This document shows positions 33,701-43,444 of a DNA stretch of 64,000 nucleotides, piece by piece. Every line of letters begins with the position of its first letter. Position 1 is the first letter of the stretch. The notes beneath the pieces are model-generated. The model was given only the letters and a program-made list of their open reading frames with translations. It had not been told where the DNA came from and did not search any database. A program made the translations under genes and the position numbers. This DNA comes from Mycobacterium sp. 852002-51163_SCH5372311 (GTDB lineage Bacteria > Actinomycetota > Actinomycetes > Mycobacteriales > Mycobacteriaceae), in assembly GCF_001667115.1 (NCBI RefSeq), contig NZ_LZIJ01000167.1, forward strand, positions 1 through 64,000, written 5' to 3'.

Positions 33701-36700
33701 TGGACGATGCTCTGACCGCAGCGCGACGCGCACGTGAATATCGGCGGGTGAATGCGGTTTTGGCGGGCGCGCCCCTTGCGGCCCTATGGGGACCCAACCC
33801 GGTTCCGCGGGCGGGCGGGCGATGCCTTGATGTGGTCCGGCTGTTGCGCATCACGACGGACTCCCCCGCGGTCGAAGCGACGTCGACCCGATGCCAGGCC
33901 GTGCTGGAGGCATTCCGCGGCCGCGATGCGGCGGCCCGACGGATGATCGATTCGGCGCGACGCACGGTTACCGAACTGGGCCTGCGCCATGCGCTGCTGG
34001 AGGTTGAGCAGTTCGCCGGCATTGTCGAGCTGGTTGCCGACGATCCTGCCGCGGCCGAACCACATCTGCGCCAGGCTTACAACGGTTTTCGTCGCATGGG
34101 TCTGGACGCCGACACGGCCGAGACCGCCGCGCTGCTGGGTCGTACTTGTCTGGCGCTCGGCCGAGAGAACGAGGCCGACGAATTGTGTTCGGAGAGCGAG
34201 CGCCTCGCTGGGCACGCACTCAAGGCGTCGATCGCCTGGCGCACGCTGCGGGCGAAGCTGTTGTCGCGCAGAGGTGATCACGCGGAGGCTCGTCGGGCGG
34301 CCGAGGCTGCGGTCAACCTGGCCGGCCGCACCGACGCGTTGGTCGACCATGGCGATGCGTGTCTGGCTCTGGCCACGGTTTTGGACGCCGCTGGAGATGC
34401 GGCCGGGGCGCGAGCTGCCGCCGAACGAGCGGTGGGCTTGTATGAGCGCAAAGGCGCTGCGGCGCTTGCGGAGAAGGCCCGCCGCGTTGTCGGCGAGCCC
34501 AAGGCGCCACCAATTCTGCGCGAATTGCCGAGCATCGAACCGACCAACGCCTGTGTGCAAGCGGGCAGCCGATTGATCGATGCGGTCAATCGCGAGGCCT
34601 TGGACGAGGTAGTGCAGCTGTTTGCCCCGTATGTGTCCGTCGAAAGCCGCAGGAAGGTCGTCGGCTTTCCGCGAGTCCAAATCCCGTCGGACCAGTGGCC
34701 ACACGAGATGCGACGTTTTCTGACGACGGGCATGGTGCGCTACCAACACGCAGCCGTCGCGGTGCGTGGTGAGCGTCTTGCTCTCACCCGCGTGGTGATT
34801 GGCACTTCAGATCGGAGTTCCGGTGCGCCGCAAGACGAGATGCTGCATGTGGCCGGCCTCGACGAGGACGGTCGAATCGCGCTGCAGGTTTGGTTCGACA
34901 TCGAAGACATGGACGCGGCGGTGGCCGAACTCGATGCCAGGCACGCCCGGTTTGAGGAAGAGCAGCCGCGGCGGCTACGGCTTGAGAATGCAGCCAGCCG
35001 AGTGGACAAGCGCCTCCACGCCTACTTCGCCGGCCGCGACTGGGAAGCGGCGGCCGAGGCTCTGGCCGAGGACATGCTCTACCACGATCGTCGTCGCGTT
35101 GCGAATGCCGGTCTTCGGCATGGTCGTGACGCTGAAATCGTAAACGCCCGAGTGCTAGCCGATCTGGGAGCGCATGTGACGTCGACCGTCATTGCGACCC
35201 GCGGAGAGCGCCTGGTCCTCACGCAGGCTCGCTTCACTGGCACCGATCCAGGGCCCGAGGCCTTCCATAACGTAATGCTCTCCCTCCTCGAGATTGACTC
35301 CGACGGACGGGTGCTGAGCCGCGTCGTGTTCGACGCCGACGATTTCGATGCCGCACTAGAAGAGCTCGACGCGCGATACCTCGCCGGCGAAGCGGCCGCT
35401 TACGCACACACGTGGTCGGCTATCTCGCGGACCTACGCTGCGTTCAACCGGCGTGAACTTCCCCCGACGACGCCCGACTGGGTGAATGTCGACCATGGGC
35501 AAGGAAGATCGTTCGCCTCGGGCGACACGAACGCGTATCTCCGTGCCACGTGGGACCTTGCACCGGATATCAAGATCTACATCGAGGCTGTGGAACGACT
35601 GAGTGACATTGGCGGGGTTGTAACGCACGCTGCGCGTGGAACCTCGCGAGGAGGCTTCGACGCGGAGTGGCGAGAGACCGCCATGTTGACGGTAGACGGC
35701 GAGTTAGTCAACCGCAGCGAAGTTTTCGACGAGGCGGACTTGGAAACCGCGATCGCGAGGTTCGAACAGCTCAGCACGCCGGCGCGACAGCTGGAAAACG
35801 CGGCCAGTCAGACGTACGACCGTTTCAATGCGTACTTCGCCCACGACTGGAATGCGATGGCGAAGCTTATGGCCGACAACTTTTCGAGTGACGACCGTCG
35901 TCGGCTGGTGGGTGAAGGAGCTTTACGCGATCGAGACGCTCAGATGGCAAATATACGGGCGAGTGCTGACCTCGGGTTCACGAATGTGACATCGACCGTC
36001 ATTGCCACCCGCGGACAGCGCCTGATACTCACGCGTGTTTGCTGCTCGGCCAGCGATCAAGGTCCTGAGCAGGCCCTCGTGGAGGTACTCAGCGTCGTCG
36101 AGACCAATGACGTCAATCGGATCGCCGCAATCGTCGTGTTCGACCCTGACGACATCGACGCCGCCATCGAGGAACTCGATACTCGCTACCTCGCCGGCGA
36201 AGCAGCCGACCATGCGCACACGTGGTCGGTGATCACCGAGGCGTACTGGTCTCTAAACCGGCATGAGCTACCGCCCACGACACCGGACTGGGTGAACCTC
36301 GACCACCGGCGCGGGATCGCTTTTGCCCCCGGCGATATGACCGCATATATCCGCGCCAAGTGGGACCTTGAGCAAGACGTCCGTTCCTACATCGAGGCTG
36401 TGCATCGGCTCAACAACGTCGGAGCGATTTTCACCCAAGTGCTGATCGGGACCTCACAAGAGGGCTTCGATGCAGAGTGGCGCATCGTCGAACTCATGAC
36501 GGTCGAAGGCGACCGAATCAAACGCGCCGAAATCTTCGACGAGACTGAGCTCGATACCGCTCTCGCGCGGTTCGAACAGCTCAGCCAGCCGACACCGCGG
36601 CTGGAAAACGCGGCAAGCCACGCAAATGAACGGTTCCTTGCCTCCTTCGAGGCCCGCGACTGGACCGCTATGGCAGCCATACTGGCTGACCAACTTTCCA

Positions 36701-39700
36701 GCGACGATCGTCGGCGGGTAGTGAATGCCGGTCTCCAACAGGGCCGGGATGTCCTGATCCATAATTTCAGGGCAGCTGCCGACCTCGGGGTCACGCGCGT
36801 GACGGTCGACGCTATTGCGACCCGTGGGGAACGCCTTGTACTCACTCGTGCCCGATACTTGCGCGGCGACGAAAAACCCGAGGCCTTTCAAGTCGATCTG
36901 TTACAGATAGTCGAGAGCGACGCTGACGCGCGGATCGCGGCACTGGTCACGTTCGATCCAGACGACTTTGAGGCCGCCATTGCCGAGCTCGACGCCCGCT
37001 ACCTTGCCGACGAGGCGGCCGCTCATGCGCACACATGGTCGGTCATCAGGGGTAGCTACGTCGGATTCAATCGGCGCGAGCTCTCCGCGACGACGCCAGA
37101 CTGGGTAAACATCGACCACCGTGCTGGAGCAGCATTCGCTCCCGGTGACATGATCGCGTATCTCCAAGCGGCATGGGAGGATTCGCCTGACACCAAGATC
37201 TACATCGCGGCGGTGCATCAGCTCAGCGACATCGGAGCGGTCGTCACCCATGTGGCGCGCGGGATCTCACAAGAGGGCTTCGACGCCGAGTGGCGCGATA
37301 TCCACCTGCTGACCGTAGAAGGCGACATGCTCAGCCGCTCCGAGCTATTCGACGAGGCCGACCTGGACACCGCGATCGAGACGTTTGGACAGCTAAGCCG
37401 GCCCACACCTCGGCTGGAAAACGCGGCAAGCCAAGCGTGCGAACGCTTTCTGGGGCACTGGTTGTCAGGCGACTGGGACGCCGTATCGCAGATACTGGCC
37501 GACGACGTTTCCCACGACGACCGCCGTCGTGTGGTGGGCGCGGGAGTCCGGCATGGTCGAGAGGCCGAGATCGCCGACCTTCGGGAATTCGACGACCTGG
37601 GCATCACGAACGTAACGGTGACCGTCATAGCCACCCGCGGCGAGCGCCTTGCCCTTATGCGTGGTCACCTCTCGTTCCGCGAACAAGGGCCCGAGGCATT
37701 CCGGATCGAAATATTCGGGATCACCGAGATCAACGCCGACGAGCGCATCGTGGCGGTCTTGATGTTCGACTCCGACGACTTCGACTCTGCCATCGAGGAA
37801 CTCGACGCGCGCTACCTCGCGGGCGAAGGGGCCGCTCACGCGCACACGTGGTCCGTCATCACACGAGGTTGCGCCGCACTTAACCAGCGCGAGCCACTGC
37901 CAACGACACCGGACTGGGTCAATATCGACCACCGGCGAGGGATTGCGTTTGCTCCTGGTGACCTGACGGCCTACGTACATACCGCTTGGGATCTCTTGTC
38001 CGACGGCGGCGTCTATATTGAAACCGCTTATCGCGTAAGCGATTTCGGAGGAGTCTTTACCTGGGTCGGCTACGCGACTTCCGAGGAGGGCGTCGACGTC
38101 GAGTTCCGCGGTATCAACGTGCTCACCGTCGAAGGCGACCTCACTAACCGAATCGAGATCTTCGACGAGACAGATCTGGACGCCGCGCTCGCGAGATTCG
38201 AAGAGCTGGGCGGCCCCGCGCATCTGCTGGAAAACGCGGCAAGCCGAAGGGGCGAGCGGTATTTGGCACACATTGCGGCAGGCGAGTGGGAAGCCATGGC
38301 GGAGATGCTCGCCGAAACCTTTTCCACCGACGATCGTCGTCGGGTAGTTGGCGCGGGAATCCGACACGGCCGAGATGCCCACGTGGCGGACATGCGAGTG
38401 ATCGCTGACCTGTCTAGCATGGATATGACGTCGACAGTCGTGGCAATCCGCGGCGAGCGCCTCGCCCTCTTACGTGCCAACTTCTCGGGCCGCGATTCAG
38501 AGTCCGAGGCATTTCTCACCGAGGTGCTCGTCATTGTCGAAACCGGGGTTGGCGAGCAGATCGTCGCAGTCGTCTCACTCGACCCCGATGATTTCGATAC
38601 AGCCATCAAGGAACTCGATGCCCGATACCTCGCCGGCGAAGCGGCCGCTTACGCGCTCACGTGGTCGGTCATGTCGGAAGGCTTCGCCGCGACCAACCGT
38701 CACGAGCTGAGTCAGATCTCTCCCGACTGCGTCAGCATCGACCACCGTCGTGGAGCAGCGTACGGCCCGGGCGAGCTAGTCGAATACGTCCGTGCCGGAT
38801 GGGAACTTGGTCAGAACATCCGAACCTACGTCGAGGTGGTGCATCGGCTGAATGAAGTCGGGGTTGTCTGCACCCATGCCGCACAGGGTATTTCGCGAGA
38901 GGGCTTCAATGCCGAGTGGCGTGGGGTTGACCTCTTGATGCTCGACGGCGACATGGTCAACCGCTGCGAGCTATTCGACGAGACAGACCTGGACGCTGCG
39001 ATCGCGAGGTTCGAACAGCTCAGCCGGCCGACATCGCGGCCGGAGAACGCGGCAAGCCGCGTTGCCGAGCGCTTCTCGGCGCACTTCGTGGCAGGTGACT
39101 GGGACGCCATGGCGGAGACACTGGCGGACAACTTTTCCAGAGATGATCGCCGACGGGTCGTCGGCGCAGGAGTACGACATGGCCCAAACGCCTGGGTCAC
39201 AGACGCGCGATCGACCGCCGACTTGTGGAGCGTGAACGTGACGTCGACCGCCATAGCGACTCGCGGGGAGCGTCTTGTCCTCCTTCGGGGCAGCTTCGTG
39301 CACCGGAATAAAGAACCAGAGGCATTTGTCACAGAGTTGCTCGTCATCGCCGAGATCAACGCCGACGAGCGGATCGTCGCCTTCATTTCATTCGACCTCG
39401 ATGACTTCGACGCCGCCATCGAGGAACTCGATGCCCGCTACCTCAGGGGCGAGGGAGCCACCTACGCGCACACCTGGTCGCTGATCTTGGGGGCTTTCGC
39501 CGCGTTCAACAGACATGAGCTCCCCGCTGTGACGCAAGACTGGGCGAATGATGACCACCGTCGCGGGAGGGCTTTCTCGCCCGGCGACCTGATTCCATAC
39601 ATCCGTGCCACAGTGGATCTCACGCCCAACGTCATGGCCTACGTCGAGACCGTGCATCTGCTGAACAAGCTCGGCGCTGTCCTCACCCACGTGGTGCGTG

Positions 39701-42700
39701 GAACCTCGCGAGAGGGCTTCGATGCCGAGTGGCGGGAAGTCCTCCTGTTCACAATCGAAGGCGACCTGCTCGACCGCTGCGAGATATTCGACGAGGCAGA
39801 CATTGAAACCGCGCTCGCGAGATTTGAAGAATTGCAGTCGCAGTCACGTCGACTGGAAAATGCGGCAAGCCGAGCGGACCAGCGTCTCATGGCGTGCGTC
39901 AGTGCCCGCGACTGGGACGCGATGGCGGCGATGCTAATTGATAGTTACTCAGTCGACGATCGTCGCCACGCCGTGAACGTCGGACTCCTAACGGGTCGCG
40001 ATGTCGCGATCGCAAGCGCGCAGGAAATCGCCGGACTCGGAATCAGGATCGTGCCGTCGGGCGTTATCGCCACCCGTGGAGAACGTCTCGTGCTCAGCCG
40101 CCTCCGATGGCAGTGGTCCGGCCCAGATCAGGCGCCGGAGGGATTCCACACCGAGGTACTCAACATCGTCGAGATCAACGCCGAGGAGCGCATCGTTGCG
40201 CGTACCTGGTTCGATGTCAACGAAATCGACGCCGCCTTCGAGGAACTCGATACCCGCTACCTCGCCGGCGAAGCGGCCGCCTATTCACACTCATGGTCGG
40301 TCATCACAAGGGGTTACGCCGAGTTCAACCAGCACGAATTCTCCGCGCCCGACTGGGTGAACATCGATCATCGACGTGCACGAGCGTTCGCACCCGGTGA
40401 ATTGACCGCGTACATGCACGCCACAATGGATCTCGCGCCCAACGTCACGGTCTATGTCGAGGCTGTGTATCGGCTGAGCAACCTCGGTGCTGTCGTCACC
40501 CATGTGGTGCGTGGAACCTCGCGAGAGGGCTTCGACGCCGAATGGCGGGAAGTCCTTGTGCTCACAATCGAAGGCGACGCGTTCAACCGCTGTGAGGTAT
40601 TCGATGACGCAGACATCGACACCGCGATTGCTCGGTTTGACGAACTGGACTCTCAGGCACCGCGGCTGGAAAACGCGGCAAGCCGTCTGGCGGAGCGCTT
40701 CCTAGAACTCTTCAAGGCCCGCGACTGGGACGCCATGGCGGAAATGTTGGCCGACAACTATTTTAACGACGATCGTCGTCGCGTAGTGGGCGCGGGAGTT
40801 CGACACGGTCGAGCTGACCAGATCGCAAGCATGCGACTGCTGGCCGGGGCCGCGGCGAACATCACGTTAACCGTGATTGCGACCCGCGGAGAGCGCCTTG
40901 CCCTCACGCGGATGCTTTCCTCGAACAGCGACCTGCGGCACGGGGAGTTCGGCATCGAAATGCTCGGCATCGTCGAGATCGACACCGACAACAGCATCAC
41001 GACGCAACTGTTGTTCGACCCCGACGACGTCCACGCCGCCTACGAGGAACTCGAGGCACGATACCTCGCCGGCGAAGCGTCTGCTTACTCGCAAGCCTGG
41101 TCGGTCATTGCGGGAACATTCTCCGGATTGAATCGGCGCGAAGTTCCACCGACGGCACCCGACTGGGTCAACGTCGACCGGCGACGAGTGACGACGACGG
41201 CGGCGGGAGACCTCGTCCCAACCCTCTGGGCCACATGGGATCTCATGCCCGACTTCGCTATTCGCCTCGAAACAGTCCATCGGCTAACCGATTTCGGCGC
41301 GGCCTTCACATATATGGCACGTGGGACTTCGGAAGACGGCGTCGAGGCCGAATGGCGCGAGATCGCGGTGTTGTCGATTGAAAACGACCGAATCACGCGC
41401 TGCGAGCTCTTCGACGAATCGGATATCGACGCCGCGCTCGCCCGGCTCCAGGAACTGCGGCCGCGGCCGCGCGTGGAAAATGCAGCAAGCCGGGCACATG
41501 ACCGCTTTTTCACGTATTTCCGGGCCCGCAACTGGGCGGCGATAGCAGAGCTCTTGACCGAAGACAGTGTCATCGACGATCGCCATGACATGGTGACGAC
41601 TGCCGGATTCTGGGACGGTCGCGATGCCGTGATCGCAAACCTGCAAGCCCTGGCCGAGGCGGCGCCCATATCGTGGTCGGTAGTCGCGACCCGCGCCGAG
41701 CGCCTCACACTCACACGCATCTGTTCTCCCAACCGCGATCAGCGACAAGGGGAATTCAGCATCGAGATGCTCGTCGTCGCCGAGATCGACACCGACGAGC
41801 GGATCGCGTCGCAGCTCTCGTTCGACATCGACGACATCGATGCCGCATTCGAAGAACTCGACGCTCGCTACCTAGCCGGGGAAGCCGCCGCCCACGCGCA
41901 GACCTGGTCGATCATCTCTGACGCTTTAGCCTTGCTCAACCGACGCGAAATCCCTGCGATGGCACCTGATTTCGCAGAAGTCGACCATCGCGCGCTTTCA
42001 GTTATCGGTGCTGGCGACCTGAAGGCGTTCCTCCGCGCCACATGGGACCTTCTGGTGGACACCAACATACATATCGAGGCCGTTCATCGGCTGACCGATC
42101 GCGGTGCGGTCATCAGCCATCTGGCAAAGGGTACGTCACACGATGGCCTCGACGCCGAATGGCGCATGACCGACGTTATGACGGTTGAAGGCAACCAGAT
42201 CAACCGTTGCGAATTCTTCGAAGAGGCAGACGTCGACCCCGCTGTCGCGAGATTCGAGGAACTGCAACTGCAGCAGCAACGGCTCGAAAACGCAGCAAGC
42301 CAAGTATTCGAACATCTGCAGTCGCGCTTCTTGGCCCGCGACTGGCCCGCCGTCGCCGAAGTGCTCGCCGAGGACATTTGCACCGAAGATCGGCGGCGGG
42401 TGGTGAACGGCGGGATCCGGCACGGTCGAGATGCCGAGATGGAAAGTTTGCAGGGGGCCGCGAACGTTGGGACTGCGAAAGTAACGTCGGCATTCCTGGC
42501 GACTCGTGGGACGCGCCTCGTTCTCGCGAAAACCCGGCTGACGTCAAAAGATCCGCGGCCCACTGCGTTCCACGCCGAGATGCTCGGCATTGGAGAAATC
42601 AACGCCGACAATCGAGTCACGGCGGAGATCGTGTTCGACCTCGACGATATCGATGCCGCCTTTGAGGAACTCGACGCCCGCTACCTCGCCGGCGAAGCGG

Positions 42701-43101
42701 CCGCGCACGCGCAGACATGGTCGGTCATCGCCGGGCTGTACGCCGGGTTCAACCGGCGCGAACTCCCCGCAACAACGCCGGATTGGACCTACGTCGACCA
42801 CCGACCGCTAGTGAAGATCAAGGCGAGGGAGCTGTCCGCATCCATCCAGGCTCTCTGGGAGCAAACGTCGGACATCAGCATCTACATGGAGGCCGTGCAC
42901 CGGCTGAGCGATCTCGGAGCGGTCGTCACCCACACCGCGCGCGGCATTTCGCACGACGATTTCGACGCCGAGTGGCGGATGATCAACCTCTACCGGGTTG
43001 ACGGCGATTCAATCAGCCACCTCGAAATGTTCGACGAGGCAGAACTCGAGGCCGCGCTGGCGAGGTTCGACGAGTTCGATCGACCTGGTTCCTCCGTCTG
43101 A
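30706..43101 (+). CDS. Giant SARP-BTAD / nucleotide cyclase / AAA-STAND / TPR protein with ten double NTF2-like repeats
   Basis: 4131 residues from ATG 30706 (GTG 30694 is an alternative), one frame without interruption. Approximate order: OmpR-type winged helix of SARP/AfsR regulators (10-95); BTAD helical domain (100-245); class III cyclase domain (260-430) with metal residues Asp 271 (TDIEGST) and Asp 316 (KTRGEGDATF), and Asn 374 and Arg 378 (AVNRAARL) kept, so likely active; AAA/STAND ATPase (Walker A GEPGVGKT at 490-497, Walker B LILDDLHWA); TPR-like helices to about 1280; one lone NTF2-like half (about 1283-1425). Ten tandem ~271-residue units then run to the C-terminus. It is presumably a cytoplasmic multi-input regulator; targets and ligands are unknown. 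The front end is family knowledge; the sensing role of the array is inference. Confidence 0.93.
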   Translation: MADVSTLSSVELGVLGPLQVRQDGGPVTIPGAKPRAILTMLGLHSGSVVSADTLIELLWGDDPPRTAAKALQTHISSLRRTLGDGFVLTQGAGWIVAAAAVDATRYKLAARTGREAAAGGDISQAVARFDEALALWRGVPELPDCRRGLSEKTRWIEGHAALVEDRADALLATGRAAEVIGDLEAAVAEAPLRERRWGQLMLALYRAGRQGEALGAYQRARALLADELGVDPGPELRRLEAAIVAQDTSLDIPVAQHLSSVTRAVTFLLTDIEGSTAAWEADADAMAAALARHDELIEQVVTARAGRLIKTRGEGDATFSVFERPSAAAAAAIEIQDAIGHEPWALREPLRIRVALHTGEVELRDGDYFGRAVNRAARLRSLAEGGQILCSGATAELVIDSLPDDVDLTDLGMRQLKNLARPEHVFELRLQTADDSPQAPTSDPPMQRPVFPPVLSGPGPFVGRGDELERLLSAWQAALAGGVRTVLIAGEPGVGKTRLAGEWSQRAYEQGAVVLYGRCDEDLGAPYQPFAEALRSLVPCMGASRLRGLRGVEALLPLVPGLPDVVPDLATPARADPDTERYALFDAVVALLDIASTGAPIVLILDDLHWAAKPTLLLLRHLLRFGDRARVQIVGTYRSTDLDRSHPLAAMLADLHRDGTAYRLNLSGLDQDDVTTYVAEAGYDDEELAHALASVTGGNPFFLIEALRHVDESGGVWDQSTLPQGVREAVSRRLSRLPAETNKALAAAAVVGSRFAVDLVEHVVGNDLIDAFDEACQAGIVIEEAGGHYRFNHAIVRQSLLAELASVRRMRLHQRIAATLETQPGADDELLAELAHHYFECAWAGNAAKAVFYCRRAADQAMARLAYEGAADLYDHALHALEELDEELPDRDDQVAELLIARCEALLAAGDVSSAAGAVSQLQEATVDSARLAAWATCFDGQLSVLIHPERLDEVETALGTAAEKLAALDDAAGEANAHTVRATCLGRLGRIAECEVALDDALTAARRAREYRRVNAVLAGAPLAALWGPNPVPRAGGRCLDVVRLLRITTDSPAVEATSTRCQAVLEAFRGRDAAARRMIDSARRTVTELGLRHALLEVEQFAGIVELVADDPAAAEPHLRQAYNGFRRMGLDADTAETAALLGRTCLALGRENEADELCSESERLAGHALKASIAWRTLRAKLLSRRGDHAEARRAAEAAVNLAGRTDALVDHGDACLALATVLDAAGDAAGARAAAERAVGLYERKGAAALAEKARRVVGEPKAPPILRELPSIEPTNACVQAGSRLIDAVNREALDEVVQLFAPYVSVESRRKVVGFPRVQIPSDQWPHEMRRFLTTGMVRYQHAAVAVRGERLALTRVVIGTSDRSSGAPQDEMLHVAGLDEDGRIALQVWFDIEDMDAAVAELDARHARFEEEQPRRLRLENAASRVDKRLHAYFAGRDWEAAAEALAEDMLYHDRRRVANAGLRHGRDAEIVNARVLADLGAHVTSTVIATRGERLVLTQARFTGTDPGPEAFHNVMLSLLEIDSDGRVLSRVVFDADDFDAALEELDARYLAGEAAAYAHTWSAISRTYAAFNRRELPPTTPDWVNVDHGQGRSFASGDTNAYLRATWDLAPDIKIYIEAVERLSDIGGVVTHAARGTSRGGFDAEWRETAMLTVDGELVNRSEVFDEADLETAIARFEQLSTPARQLENAASQTYDRFNAYFAHDWNAMAKLMADNFSSDDRRRLVGEGALRDRDAQMANIRASADLGFTNVTSTVIATRGQRLILTRVCCSASDQGPEQALVEVLSVVETNDVNRIAAIVVFDPDDIDAAIEELDTRYLAGEAADHAHTWSVITEAYWSLNRHELPPTTPDWVNLDHRRGIAFAPGDMTAYIRAKWDLEQDVRSYIEAVHRLNNVGAIFTQVLIGTSQEGFDAEWRIVELMTVEGDRIKRAEIFDETELDTALARFEQLSQPTPRLENAASHANERFLASFEARDWTAMAAILADQLSSDDRRRVVNAGLQQGRDVLIHNFRAAADLGVTRVTVDAIATRGERLVLTRARYLRGDEKPEAFQVDLLQIVESDADARIAALVTFDPDDFEAAIAELDARYLADEAAAHAHTWSVIRGSYVGFNRRELSATTPDWVNIDHRAGAAFAPGDMIAYLQAAWEDSPDTKIYIAAVHQLSDIGAVVTHVARGISQEGFDAEWRDIHLLTVEGDMLSRSELFDEADLDTAIETFGQLSRPTPRLENAASQACERFLGHWLSGDWDAVSQILADDVSHDDRRRVVGAGVRHGREAEIADLREFDDLGITNVTVTVIATRGERLALMRGHLSFREQGPEAFRIEIFGITEINADERIVAVLMFDSDDFDSAIEELDARYLAGEGAAHAHTWSVITRGCAALNQREPLPTTPDWVNIDHRRGIAFAPGDLTAYVHTAWDLLSDGGVYIETAYRVSDFGGVFTWVGYATSEEGVDVEFRGINVLTVEGDLTNRIEIFDETDLDAALARFEELGGPAHLLENAASRRGERYLAHIAAGEWEAMAEMLAETFSTDDRRRVVGAGIRHGRDAHVADMRVIADLSSMDMTSTVVAIRGERLALLRANFSGRDSESEAFLTEVLVIVETGVGEQIVAVVSLDPDDFDTAIKELDARYLAGEAAAYALTWSVMSEGFAATNRHELSQISPDCVSIDHRRGAAYGPGELVEYVRAGWELGQNIRTYVEVVHRLNEVGVVCTHAAQGISREGFNAEWRGVDLLMLDGDMVNRCELFDETDLDAAIARFEQLSRPTSRPENAASRVAERFSAHFVAGDWDAMAETLADNFSRDDRRRVVGAGVRHGPNAWVTDARSTADLWSVNVTSTAIATRGERLVLLRGSFVHRNKEPEAFVTELLVIAEINADERIVAFISFDLDDFDAAIEELDARYLRGEGATYAHTWSLILGAFAAFNRHELPAVTQDWANDDHRRGRAFSPGDLIPYIRATVDLTPNVMAYVETVHLLNKLGAVLTHVVRGTSREGFDAEWREVLLFTIEGDLLDRCEIFDEADIETALARFEELQSQSRRLENAASRADQRLMACVSARDWDAMAAMLIDSYSVDDRRHAVNVGLLTGRDVAIASAQEIAGLGIRIVPSGVIATRGERLVLSRLRWQWSGPDQAPEGFHTEVLNIVEINAEERIVARTWFDVNEIDAAFEELDTRYLAGEAAAYSHSWSVITRGYAEFNQHEFSAPDWVNIDHRRARAFAPGELTAYMHATMDLAPNVTVYVEAVYRLSNLGAVVTHVVRGTSREGFDAEWREVLVLTIEGDAFNRCEVFDDADIDTAIARFDELDSQAPRLENAASRLAERFLELFKARDWDAMAEMLADNYFNDDRRRVVGAGVRHGRADQIASMRLLAGAAANITLTVIATRGERLALTRMLSSNSDLRHGEFGIEMLGIVEIDTDNSITTQLLFDPDDVHAAYEELEARYLAGEASAYSQAWSVIAGTFSGLNRREVPPTAPDWVNVDRRRVTTTAAGDLVPTLWATWDLMPDFAIRLETVHRLTDFGAAFTYMARGTSEDGVEAEWREIAVLSIENDRITRCELFDESDIDAALARLQELRPRPRVENAASRAHDRFFTYFRARNWAAIAELLTEDSVIDDRHDMVTTAGFWDGRDAVIANLQALAEAAPISWSVVATRAERLTLTRICSPNRDQRQGEFSIEMLVVAEIDTDERIASQLSFDIDDIDAAFEELDARYLAGEAAAHAQTWSIISDALALLNRREIPAMAPDFAEVDHRALSVIGAGDLKAFLRATWDLLVDTNIHIEAVHRLTDRGAVISHLAKGTSHDGLDAEWRMTDVMTVEGNQINRCEFFEEADVDPAVARFEELQLQQQRLENAASQVFEHLQSRFLARDWPAVAEVLAEDICTEDRRRVVNGGIRHGRDAEMESLQGAANVGTAKVTSAFLATRGTRLVLAKTRLTSKDPRPTAFHAEMLGIGEINADNRVTAEIVFDLDDIDAAFEELDARYLAGEAAAHAQTWSVIAGLYAGFNRRELPATTPDWTYVDHRPLVKIKARELSASIQALWEQTSDISIYMEAVHRLSDLGAVVTHTARGISHDDFDAEWRMINLYRVDGDSISHLEMFDEAELEAALARFDEFDRPGSSV
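34981..43098 (+). repeat. Coding array of ten ~810-bp units (double NTF2/SnoaL-like halves)
   Basis: Units begin at 34981, 35791, 36601, 37414, 38227, 39040, 39853, 40666, 41473 and 42283, each at a (L/V/P)ENAAS motif; lengths are 269-272 codons. Half A carries DDRRRVVGAGVRHGRDA, ATRGERLVLTR and ends FD.DDFDAAIEELDARYL. Half B carries HTWSVI, FNRRELP.TTPDWVNIDHRRG, IEAVHRL, FDAEWR and ends FDE.DLDTAIARFEQL. The similar ends show that the halves are themselves related. Units are diverged throughout rather than identical, so the array is old or under diversifying change. Confidence 0.9.
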
Positions 43102-43187
43102 CAGCGTCACCGTCCGACTTATGCCCCCTCGGTGACTCGGTACACCATTGGCCACAGCGGTCACTCGCATCACCGGAGAAGAGACTT

Positions 43188-43269
43188 GTGTATCTTTGTC
43201 CGCCTCCGAGCGACAAATTGGCTTGCTGCGCAACGATTGTCGCTTGAAGGTGGACAAGAAGACATACAC
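43188..43269. repeat. Dispersed palindromic element, copy 2 (short form)
   Basis: GTGTATCTTTGTCC at the left pairs with GGACAAGAAGACATACAC at the right. The inner stem is AGCGACAA/TTGTCGCT around a loop containing TTGGCTTGCTGCGCAACG. The inner ~36 bases are almost identical to copy 1 read on the opposite strand. It lies in the 520-base gap after the giant gene; apart from this and the minisatellite no gene was seen there. Confidence 0.75.
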
Positions 43270-43444
43270 CCCGGATTCGGTGACGGATAGGACTCATGAG
43301 AAACATACGGCCGCCGGTTCTACGCACCACCAAGCTGCCCCGGCCCGACACCATCTTTGCAACAACCGAGCCAGATCTGTCGGCCACCACGACGAGGAGC
43401 AAGCCCATCGTGTCAGGCGCGACGGCAAATACGCTGTCTCGGGC

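Noticed and set aside
37465..38382. Recurrent minus-strand frames of 100-300 codons across the repeat array
   Set aside because: They repeat with the same period as the coding units, so they are shadows of the array and not separate genes.
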